From: Hyphococcus sp.
GTDB taxonomy: Bacteria > Pseudomonadota > Alphaproteobacteria > Caulobacterales > Parvularculaceae
Direction of reading: 5' to 3'
DNA length: 5,634 nt
NCBI GenBank assembly: GCA_021604605.1
Contig: BQJH01000191.1
Location: 1-5,634, forward strand
Numbering within the stretch: position 1 is the first letter of the stretch; each line of letters starts with the position of its first letter. A program made the position numbers and the translations under genes. This document shows, piece by piece, positions 1 through 5,634 of the stretch. Under the pieces are notes generated by a model, which saw only the letters and a list, made by a program, of their open reading frames with translations, had not been told where the DNA came from and did not search any database.

Positions 1-1
1 T

Positions 2-34
2 GGAGATGGTCACGGCGATGGCGATGGCAGTCAT
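2..34 (+). other. Gly/Asp/His-rich linker at the left edge of the G8 protein
   Basis: The first eleven codons encode GDGHGDGDGSH, a short repeat of GDG units with interspersed histidines, directly before the HPDDPSK stretch that leads into the G8 domain. Such low-complexity linkers often separate an export or calcium-repeat region from the functional domains of large secreted proteins. Metal binding by the Asp and His residues is possible but is inference. The repeat continues beyond the window, so its full length is unknown. Confidence 0.6.
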
Positions 35-2530
35 GTGCACCCGGATGATCCATCCAAGGTGAGCGAGCACATGGCCGTGCTTGAGTTGGTGCCGGTTTCA
101 GAAGCAACACACATTGCCGTAAATGATGGCTCCTGGTTTGACCCGAACACCTGGGCTGGCGGAGAAGTGCCGGGCGAAGGCGCAAAGGTTGTCATTCCGC
201 ATGGCATGACCGTCACGTATGATGATGAAAGCGCTGTTTCATTATTTACGGTGCGCGTTGATGGTGCGCTGACTTTTGCGACGGACCAAGACACGTTTAT
301 GGAAGTTGACACGTTTGTTGTCACGCCATCGGGTAAGTTGACCATTGGCACAATCGGCAACCCGGTTTCAGCAGGTGTTGAGACGGTCATTCAGATTGCC
401 GATAATGGGCCCATCGATGTCGGATGGGATCCGATGCTTCTTTCCCGCGGCGTTATCAGTCACGGTGAAGTTGAAATTCACGGAGCTGAAAAAGACGCCT
501 TCTTAAAAGTCGCTGGCGAAGCCATGAAGGGTGACACCTCTCTTACATTGGAAGAACTGCCAGAAGGGTGGCAAGTGGGCGACAGGTTGGTGCTCACAGG
601 CACTCACCTGGAAGAGGTTCCCTGGGCCCCCGCTGGCGCGCAACAGCCTGACGTTGGCACTGAAGACGAAGAACTGATCATTACCGCTATTGACGGCACA
701 ACAATACATTTTGATCGGGCGCTTATCTATGATCATGATGTGCCGCGCGCAGACTTAAACGCTTATGTAGCAAACTATTCTCGCAACATTCGTATTATTA
801 CAGAAAACGCTGATGATCTGCCTGTGCATCAACGCGGCCATGTCATGCTGATGCATTCTGACGATATCGATGTGCGCTATGCAGAGTTTACGGATTTAGG
901 GCGGACCGACAAATCGGAACGGGCCTTTGATGTTGGCGACCTTGATGCAACCAAGTCAGACAGTAACGTCAAAGGGCGCTACTCACTACACATTCACAGA
1001 GCCGGGTTTGAAGATTTTGATGATCCCGCTATGTTGGTCGGTAATGCGGTTTGGGGATCGCCTGGCTGGGGTGTCGTTCACCATGACAGTAATGCCATTC
1101 TGGAAGATAACGCCGCGTATGATGTCTTTGGCGCAGCGTTTGTCGCCGAAACCGGTAATGAAACTGGCCGTTGGGTCCACAATATTGCCATCAAATCCAT
1201 TGGTGTGCGCGGCAGCGGCTATACCAGCAATCCGAAAGTTGGTGATGACGTCAACGCGTTTGATTTGGGGCGAACGGGCGCCGGTTTCTGGTTTCAGGGC
1301 CGTGAAGTCGATGCGGTCGACAATGTAGCAGCAGGCGTCCCCGCGGGGCATGCGTTTGTTTATTTTCATCGCGCACCTAAAGCTGACTTTATCAATGTCC
1401 TATCGGAAAATGCCAATATGCCTGAAAGCCTTTCTTACAATGAGGAGGTGTCGATCAATATGCCGGCGATTTCTCAGTTTACAGGCAACGAGGCGCTCGC
1501 ATCCGGTTCAGGCTTTATGGTTGTAAAGGCTGGCGCTAACCAAAACCATGATGTGCATTCGGAGATTACTGATTTCACGGCATGGGAAGTGCGATACGGT
1601 ATCAACCTCCATTACACTGGTCACTACCTTGTCAAAGACGTTGACCTGATCGGTGCGGAGAGCCTTGCTGATAATGGCATCAAAACGGGGCCAAATACTT
1701 TTGACGTCTCGGTTGTTAATGCGCGTGTTCATGGGTTCGACACGGGCGTATATCTTGAGAAAGTATTACCGGCCGGCGGCAGTCAGGATAATTTTGGTTA
1801 TCTGTTTCTTGATGTAGATATTTCTGGCGCAGTTAATGATTATCATAACCTTGATGGTTTTGACCGGGTTTTGACACAGGCGGATCTGACACCAGGCCAA
1901 TTGAGTTTCGACTATGATGCGGGCCAATTGTCAGAATATAAATTTACTAAAGATGGTCAGTACCGGATTGAATATTCAGGCACAAAAACTGACAGCGCCG
2001 GTGTGTATGAAAACGTATTCGATGACGATTATCGTTACACTTGGGCGAATGTAGGCGCTGCTGCAAACGAAGAAGGCTACTGGACCACAGCCGATGGTGA
2101 GATCGTTGTTAGTTTTGAGCAATATTATACGGACAGGATCAGTGGTGACGTTCTGAAGCAGGCATTGTTTGTCACTATCCCTGGCGGGCTGAATGTTCTG
2201 GCGAAAAATGGCGCTGAAAACCCGCGTTACAACGGTGTTCTTGACCTGGATAGTCAGGCGCCCGTCACAGCGAATGAAAGTGTTACGGTGGACTCAGGCC
2301 ATTCAGTGACGATTGACGTTCTTGCCAATGACTTCGACCCAGATGGCGACCAGATTAATGTTGACGGATTTATTGATCCAACACATGGCCGGGTCACATT
2401 AAATGATGACGGCACGGTGACTTATACAGCTGACGTAAATTATACTGGCTCTGATCATTTGTCTTATTGGGTTGAAGACAATCAAGGCAATTTCACGATA
2501 GGCGAAGTGTTCGTCACCGTTGAAGCCTAA
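2..2530 (+). CDS. Large G8-domain / parallel beta-helix / cadherin-like surface or secreted protein, 5' end missing
   Basis: This is the C-terminal 842 residues of a larger protein. The reading frame is open to the left edge, so the GTG at 35 is not a credible start: it has no ribosome binding site and the codons before it continue a Gly/Asp/His-rich linker (GDGHGDGDGSH). Counting from the GTG codon as residue 1, a G8 domain lies at about 33-160 (SWFDPNTWAGG start, conserved glycines, predicted beta strands). A right-handed parallel beta-helix region follows at about 245-610, with the His-rich GRYSLHIHRAGF block (314-325) and GSPGWGVVHHDS (341-352), similar to bacterial and CEMIP/TMEM2-type G8 proteins. 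A segment without a recognised fold covers about 612-740. A cadherin-like/Ig-like tandem domain (742-830) has VLANDFDPDGD and a typical DGTVTYTAD strand. G8 proteins include hyaluronan-binding or degrading members, so polysaccharide binding or cleavage outside the cell is an inference; adhesion is equally possible. No membrane anchor is seen at the C terminus; the export signal must lie outside the window or be of type I. The stop codon overlaps that of the convergent queG. Confidence 0.88.
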   Translation, partial: GDGHGDGDGSHVHPDDPSKVSEHMAVLELVPVSEATHIAVNDGSWFDPNTWAGGEVPGEGAKVVIPHGMTVTYDDESAVSLFTVRVDGALTFATDQDTFMEVDTFVVTPSGKLTIGTIGNPVSAGVETVIQIADNGPIDVGWDPMLLSRGVISHGEVEIHGAEKDAFLKVAGEAMKGDTSLTLEELPEGWQVGDRLVLTGTHLEEVPWAPAGAQQPDVGTEDEELIITAIDGTTIHFDRALIYDHDVPRADLNAYVANYSRNIRIITENADDLPVHQRGHVMLMHSDDIDVRYAEFTDLGRTDKSERAFDVGDLDATKSDSNVKGRYSLHIHRAGFEDFDDPAMLVGNAVWGSPGWGVVHHDSNAILEDNAAYDVFGAAFVAETGNETGRWVHNIAIKSIGVRGSGYTSNPKVGDDVNAFDLGRTGAGFWFQGREVDAVDNVAAGVPAGHAFVYFHRAPKADFINVLSENANMPESLSYNEEVSINMPAISQFTGNEALASGSGFMVVKAGANQNHDVHSEITDFTAWEVRYGINLHYTGHYLVKDVDLIGAESLADNGIKTGPNTFDVSVVNARVHGFDTGVYLEKVLPAGGSQDNFGYLFLDVDISGAVNDYHNLDGFDRVLTQADLTPGQLSFDYDAGQLSEYKFTKDGQYRIEYSGTKTDSAGVYENVFDDDYRYTWANVGAAANEEGYWTTADGEIVVSFEQYYTDRISGDVLKQALFVTIPGGLNVLAKNGAENPRYNGVLDLDSQAPVTANESVTVDSGHSVTIDVLANDFDPDGDQINVDGFIDPTHGRVTLNDDGTVTYTADVNYTGSDHLSYWVEDNQGNFTIGEVFVTVEA
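2258..2524 (+). other. Cadherin-like / bacterial Ig-like tandem-repeat domain at the C terminus of the G8 protein
   Basis: These codons encode one repeat of the cadherin-like (Big_9/VCBS-like) class. It opens with APVTANESVTVDSG, passes through VLANDFDPDGD, a probable calcium-binding acidic turn, then has a THGRVTLNDDGTVTYTAD beta hairpin and YTGSDHLSYWVEDNQGN, and closes with FVTVEA. Proteins of this class usually carry many tandem copies; here only one is present and it ends the protein. It probably acts as a stalk or calcium-stiffened module. Confidence 0.75.
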
Positions 2531-3666
2531 GCGTCGACTGGAAGACTTGCGCGCTCCCATTCAGAGCGAACAATTTCATCTTGTTCCAGCGGCTGGCGCT
2601 GTTTGCGCATCTCGTTGAAGCCATTAGACGTTTCAAGACGCGCATAAGCCCATATCGCTGCACCGCGCACGAGTGTGCTTTCATCACTCAGTAAAGGCTC
2701 GACAGTTGCCAGCAATGATTTGTCATTAGAGTTACCAATAGCAATCAATACATTTCTGATGAAACGATCGCGTCCTGTGCGCTTGATCGGCGAGCCTGAA
2801 AAAAAAGTGCGAAATTCTGTGTCGTCGAGTGCTGCAAGTTCACTTAAAGGAGGCTCGCGTAGGGTTTCGCGGGCGTGGAATGCGGTTTCTTGCGATCTGG
2901 CGGCAAATTTGTTCCAGGGGCACACGGCGAGGCAATCATCGCACCCATAGATGTGATTGCCGATAGCGGGGCGCAACTCATGGGGTATCGGGCCTTTATG
3001 TTCGATGGTGAGGTATGAGATGCACTTGCGAGCGTCTAATTGATAAGGGGCGGGGAAAGCGTTTGTCGGGCAGATATCGAGGCAATTGCTGCATGACCCG
3101 CAATGATCAATTTCCTGTTCATCAGGTTCCAGGGGGAGGGTGGTAAAGATGGCGCCAAGAAACAGCCACGATCCAAAATCGCGAGACACAAGATTGGTGT
3201 GCTTGCCTTGCCAGCCGATGCCGGCCTGGGCGGCGAGGGGTTTTTCCATCACGGGCGCCGTATCGACAAAAACTTTTACTTCTCCACCAGCCTCATCAAT
3301 CAACCAGCGAGCTAACCGTTTCAGACGCTTCTTGATGAGATCGTGATAGTCTTTATTTTGTGCGTAGACGGATATTAATCCGGTTTCTTTTTTTTCCAGC
3401 CCTTCTAACGGATCATTGTCTGGTCCATAATTGGCGCCGAGCATGATAACACTATTGGCGCCCGCCCATAGGGCGCGGGGGTGAGCGCGTTGCTCTGCGC
3501 GGCCCTCAAGCCAACCCATATCGCCATGCCGTCCTTCCTCTAGAAAACGAGACAAATATTGCGCTTTTTCAAGAGGCAGATCAGCAGCTGAAACGCCAAC
3601 AACATCAAACCCAAGGTCAGCGGCTTGCGTCTGTAGTTGTTTCTTCAGCGAGTTTTCGTCTGGCAT
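2527..3666 (-). CDS. queG: Epoxyqueuosine reductase QueG
   Basis: QueG is the cobalamin-dependent iron-sulfur enzyme that reduces epoxyqueuosine to queuosine at wobble position 34 of tRNAs for Asn, Asp, His and Tyr, in the cytoplasm. The 379-residue product has the usual family length and order. The N-terminal DUF1730-type domain includes VDTAPVMEKPLAAQAGIGW (134-152), where Asp135 aligns with the catalytic acid known from the family. The double [4Fe-4S] ferredoxin module has Cys189, 192, 195 and 199 (CGSCSNCLDICP), Cys215, and then Cys242, 245 and 249 (GCDDCLAVCPWNKF). A C-terminal HEAT-like tail at about 300-345 (RFIRNVLIAIGNS, then LVRGAAIWALAR-like YARLE) is thought to help bind tRNA. All eight cluster cysteines are present, so the gene looks intact. 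The ATG lies 3 bases after the stop of the upstream fzlA-like gene and has no clear Shine-Dalgarno, which suggests translational coupling. The 3' end overlaps the convergent G8 gene by 4 bases. Confidence 0.97.
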   Translation of the reverse strand: MPDENSLKKQLQTQAADLGFDVVGVSAADLPLEKAQYLSRFLEEGRHGDMGWLEGRAEQRAHPRALWAGANSVIMLGANYGPDNDPLEGLEKKETGLISVYAQNKDYHDLIKKRLKRLARWLIDEAGGEVKVFVDTAPVMEKPLAAQAGIGWQGKHTNLVSRDFGSWLFLGAIFTTLPLEPDEQEIDHCGSCSNCLDICPTNAFPAPYQLDARKCISYLTIEHKGPIPHELRPAIGNHIYGCDDCLAVCPWNKFAARSQETAFHARETLREPPLSELAALDDTEFRTFFSGSPIKRTGRDRFIRNVLIAIGNSNDKSLLATVEPLLSDESTLVRGAAIWAYARLETSNGFNEMRKQRQPLEQDEIVRSEWERASLPVDA

Positions 3667-3669
3667 TGA

Positions 3670-4350
3670 TTAAAAATCCGGATCATCAAAATGTCGAGGC
3701 GGCGGCAGGCCTTCAATCCGGTCGCGTAAAATCGGCCGCATGCTGGGGCGTGATTTCATCCGCGCATACCATTCCTTGACGATAGGGAACTTATCCCATG
3801 GGACGGCGTCGACATAATCGATGGTGGAGATAAAGGCGCCGCCGGCAATGTCAGCCACGGTGAATTTTTCGCCCGCAAACCATGGTCGTTGATCAAGCAG
3901 CCAACTGAAATAATCCATGTGCCATGCAAGAGCGTCATTACCGGCTTTGAGTAAATCATAATCTGGTTGGCCGCGCCGCATTAACCGTTTGTCGATCCGT
4001 TCACGCACGAGAAGATCGATCACGTCCCGGTCGAGCTTTTGTAAAAACCAGGCGCATAAGCGGCGGGTTTCCGCCCGGGCGGCAGATGTCGTCGGGAACA
4101 GGGCCGGGTCAGGATATGCCTCTTCAAGAAATTCAACGATCGCCATGGCCGGGCTAATATGAATGCTCCCGCCGGTGGGCGGCTCATCCATGAGAACGGG
4201 AACGCTCAATGCAGGATTAACGGTGGCGAGCGCGCCATCATCTTCCCATGGGCGCTTTTCAATCGTCTCCGCAGGCAGTCCCTTTTCGGCAAGGACAACC
4301 CGGACCACCCGGCTCGCGGGATCAAGCGGCATATGAAAAAGCGTACGCAT
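3670..4350 (-). CDS. fzlA: FzlA-like FtsZ-binding protein of the glutathione S-transferase fold
   Basis: The 226-residue product has an N-terminal thioredoxin-like domain (about 1-80) and an all-helical GST C-terminal domain (about 88-205, with WFAGEKFTVADIAGGAF). Several features match alphaproteobacterial FzlA rather than ordinary GSTs: the MRTLFHMPLDPASRVVR start, EKRPWE at 32-36, AYPDPALFP, DYVDAVPWDKFP, WYARMKSRPSMRPIL, and the tail RIEGLPPPRHFDDPDF. In Caulobacter, FzlA binds FtsZ filaments, curves them and promotes septal wall synthesis; it is not known as a detoxifying enzyme. I chose the ATG at 4350 because family members begin exactly with MRTL. The open frame extends upstream to an ATG at 4515, but those 55 extra residues look unlike the family and would overlap the divergent gene start. 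The position that is often Cys in the CPFSR-type motif is Asp10 here. The gene is followed closely by queG, so the two are probably one operon. A generic GST is the alternative call. Confidence 0.82.
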   Translation of the reverse strand: MRTLFHMPLDPASRVVRVVLAEKGLPAETIEKRPWEDDGALATVNPALSVPVLMDEPPTGGSIHISPAMAIVEFLEEAYPDPALFPTTSAARAETRRLCAWFLQKLDRDVIDLLVRERIDKRLMRRGQPDYDLLKAGNDALAWHMDYFSWLLDQRPWFAGEKFTVADIAGGAFISTIDYVDAVPWDKFPIVKEWYARMKSRPSMRPILRDRIEGLPPPRHFDDPDF

Positions 4351-4357
4351 TAACCAT
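4350..4357 (+). promoter_or_regulatory. Possible CtrA half-site TTAACCAT overlapping the fzlA start
   Basis: TTAACCAT is a form of half-site known for CtrA, the cell-cycle response regulator of many Alphaproteobacteria. Here it covers the last base of the fzlA start codon region on the opposite strand and lies in the divergent promoter region. A full TTAA-N7-TTAA site is not present, and a single octamer can occur by chance, so this is a weak call. Confidence 0.2.
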
Positions 4358-4513
4358 ACAATAGCAGTCTTGGCCCCGGCGCAAAGGCGTAAACGCTTGT
4401 TGTGCAAAGAAATTATGTCAGGCGGCAAGGAGCGGCAAAGGGATTGCATTTCACTGGTTAACGAAGTTGCCGGCGCACCGGTTTGAAACACGTCAGAGTT
4501 GAAAAGAGATCCC
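4351..4513. promoter_or_regulatory. Divergent intergenic region between fzlA-queG and the membrane protein gene
   Basis: This 163-bp gap lies between two divergently oriented starts and must hold the promoters for both directions, unless fzlA is transcribed from further inside. I could not pick a convincing -35/-10 pair on either strand. On the minus strand, TTGCCG followed 15 bases later by CATAAT (about 4410-4440) is the closest approach and has short spacing. Small features are a TTAACCAT octamer at 4350-4357 that overlaps the fzlA start codon, a GTTAAC hexamer at 4457-4462, and an imperfect palindrome GCGTAAACGC at 4387-4396. No stem-loop strong enough for a riboswitch or terminator is visible. 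Confidence 0.5.
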
Positions 4514-5634
4514 ATGAGCGCAACCGCAGATACTTTTGATCATGACTTTGCCTGGCGGCGCCCTGCGCCTATCGCGCGCCGCGCCGCTATGTCGATTTTT
4601 GGCTGGCAGGAACCGGGTTGGACGTTTTTGTGGTCGGTGGTTGCAGCGGCGCCATTTGTCATCGCCGCGTTAATGGCGCCGGCTCTGTTAAGCTTATCTT
4701 CCACAGTCGACATGATTGCGCCGATCGCTGACGCCCGCGCCGTCGGGTCAGGCGAAGCGGCGCTCACAGAACATGCCTCGCCATTTTATATTTTATTGTT
4801 GCTCGGGGCGGATATTTTTGCGGACACGCCGGGCAGAATTCATCTCGTTGCAAAGGCCTTCAGCGCGTTGATCGTGGTTTACCCGATGGCGTATTTCGCC
4901 AGTTCAAGAATGCCGACCTTGCCTGCCGCTTTAACGACAGGGGCTTTAGCAGCTTATGTTGCGTCACCATTTTCCGGCCCGACTGAGTTTGCTATGGCGC
5001 TGTTTCTGGTCGCTGCGTTTTGCTTTGTGTCGGCCTCAGCTGATCCCGGAGTCGGACGCGCGCGGTTTGAAGGATTGATCGCCGGCGCGGCTCTATACGT
5101 TCTCTGGCTTCTCAATCCGGTGTTCTCCTTAGCCAGTTTTATTGTTTTATCTGCCTGCCCGTTTTTGTCTGGTCGTTGCGGTTTATCACGTTATGCAGCG
5201 ACGCTGGCGGTGTTCGCATTGCTGGCTGCGTTAACCGAGTGGTTGTCACCGGGTATGAATATTGCGCGCGCCTCAGCAGCGCCGGGTGTTCTGGTTATTG
5301 ACGGCGCCTTTTCCGCTAGCGGGAGCACGCTTGGGCTGTCCGGCATCGCCGTCAGTGCGTTGTTGATTTTTGTTTCGGCGTGCATTTTCGGCGGGCGGGA
5401 GCATTTAAAAGGTTGCCTCAGCGCGGTTGGGTTTGCCGTTGTTGCTTTTGTCGCCGCGCGCATCGCCGGCGCCAACGCTTTGCCGGTCTTTGTCTTTGCC
5501 GCCTCGATTGCAGTCTTTTCTGTTTCGTCGCCGTTTTATGACGGGCTGTTTCAAAACCACGATCGCGCCAGCGTTTCTGTGGCGCTGTTTAGCGCCTGCC
5601 TGGCCATGTTCTGGACTTTTGCTCTGGTGGTTCA
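4514..5634 (+). CDS. Multi-pass inner-membrane protein of unknown family, 3' end missing
   Basis: The frame is open from the ATG at 4514 to the right edge without a stop (373 complete codons). A purine-rich AAAAGAGA at 4502-4509 lies at a normal distance for a ribosome binding site. The N terminus is short, polar and Arg-rich (WRRPAPIARRAA), which by the positive-inside rule places it in the cytoplasm. Hydrophobic segments follow at about 37-61, 111-130, 135-152, 157-175, 184-202, 204-219, 226-241, 274-293, 300-316, 320-338 and 352-373. Residues 62-110 look like a periplasmic loop with acidic residues (STVDMIAPIADAR) and a partly buried SPFYILLLLGADIFADTPGR stretch. This order (one helix, acidic loop, then SPFYILLLLG-x-IFADTPGRIHLV) faintly recalls GT-C/PMT-type glycosyltransferases that use polyprenyl-linked sugars, but I see no decisive motif. 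It is divergent from fzlA-queG. Family: unrecognised, GT39-like at low confidence. Confidence 0.85.
   Translation, partial: MSATADTFDHDFAWRRPAPIARRAAMSIFGWQEPGWTFLWSVVAAAPFVIAALMAPALLSLSSTVDMIAPIADARAVGSGEAALTEHASPFYILLLLGADIFADTPGRIHLVAKAFSALIVVYPMAYFASSRMPTLPAALTTGALAAYVASPFSGPTEFAMALFLVAAFCFVSASADPGVGRARFEGLIAGAALYVLWLLNPVFSLASFIVLSACPFLSGRCGLSRYAATLAVFALLAALTEWLSPGMNIARASAAPGVLVIDGAFSASGSTLGLSGIAVSALLIFVSACIFGGREHLKGCLSAVGFAVVAFVAARIAGANALPVFVFAASIAVFSVSSPFYDGLFQNHDRASVSVALFSACLAMFWTFALVV

Noticed and set aside
35..37. GTG at 35 as the true start of the G8 protein
   Set aside because: The frame is open upstream with a protein-like GDG/His repeat, and no Shine-Dalgarno precedes the GTG; the gene start lies outside the window.
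31..390. Minus-strand open frame opposite the G8 gene
   Set aside because: It is Ser/Thr-rich low-complexity sequence lying wholly inside a well-supported domain-coding frame on the other strand.
927..1369. Open frames on both strands (927-1328 plus, 986-1369 minus) inside the beta-helix region
   Set aside because: They are out of frame with a clearly conserved coding sequence, have no ribosome binding site and resemble no protein family.
2675..3346. Plus-strand open frames opposite queG
   Set aside because: They overlap the iron-sulfur and catalytic regions of a complete queG gene and look like random translations.
4387..4396. Short palindrome GCGTAAACGC as an operator or terminator
   Set aside because: Four-base arms are too short, no T-run follows, and similar small palindromes are expected by chance.
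4540..5475. Minus-strand open frames opposite the membrane protein gene (4540-4767 and 5191-5475)
   Set aside because: Their Ala/Thr/Pro-rich composition is what the reverse strand of a GC-rich hydrophobic gene produces; the plus frame is open for the full 1121 bases with a sensible membrane topology.
1..5634. Mobile element, defence island or CRISPR signatures
   Set aside because: No transposase or integrase motifs, no direct repeats with spacers and no terminal inverted repeats were seen; intergenic space is limited to 163 bp plus a 3-bp gap.

Overview
The window most likely comes from the chromosome of an alphaproteobacterium. The main reasons are a GST-fold protein that matches the FzlA cell-division family, which I know only from Alphaproteobacteria, and moderately GC-rich coding sequence. 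The genus cannot be read from the sequence; a marine or aquatic relative of the Caulobacterales/Hyphomonadaceae type is a guess. Four protein-coding genes fill almost all of the 5.6 kb. I see no RNA gene, mobile element, CRISPR array or long repeat.

Layout. Positions 2-2530 (+) hold the C-terminal part of a large, probably exported protein. A Gly/Asp/His-rich linker runs off the left edge, followed by a G8 domain, a right-handed parallel beta-helix region, a segment of unknown fold, and a final cadherin-like/Ig-like tandem-repeat domain. It converges on queG (2527-3666, -), and the two stop codons overlap. queG encodes epoxyqueuosine reductase, the last enzyme of queuosine tRNA modification. 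Three bases upstream of queG ends an fzlA-like gene (3670-4350, -). The two probably form an operon, fzlA-queG. A 163-bp divergent intergenic region (4351-4513) separates it from a long membrane protein gene (4514 to the right edge, +). That gene encodes at least ten hydrophobic segments and has no confident family assignment; its N-terminal third has a faint GT-C/PMT-type glycosyltransferase pattern.

How the genes work together. The right half reads as ordinary core genome: a translation-quality enzyme and a divisome regulator co-transcribed, with a divergent envelope protein. The G8 protein is more accessory in character. It is probably an adhesin or polysaccharide-binding/degrading surface protein, and parts of its coding sequence are clearly more AT-rich than the membrane gene. 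I do not see a clear new multi-gene system. The items most worth a second look are the unassigned membrane protein, the architecture of the G8 protein, and the fzlA promoter region with a CtrA-like half-site.
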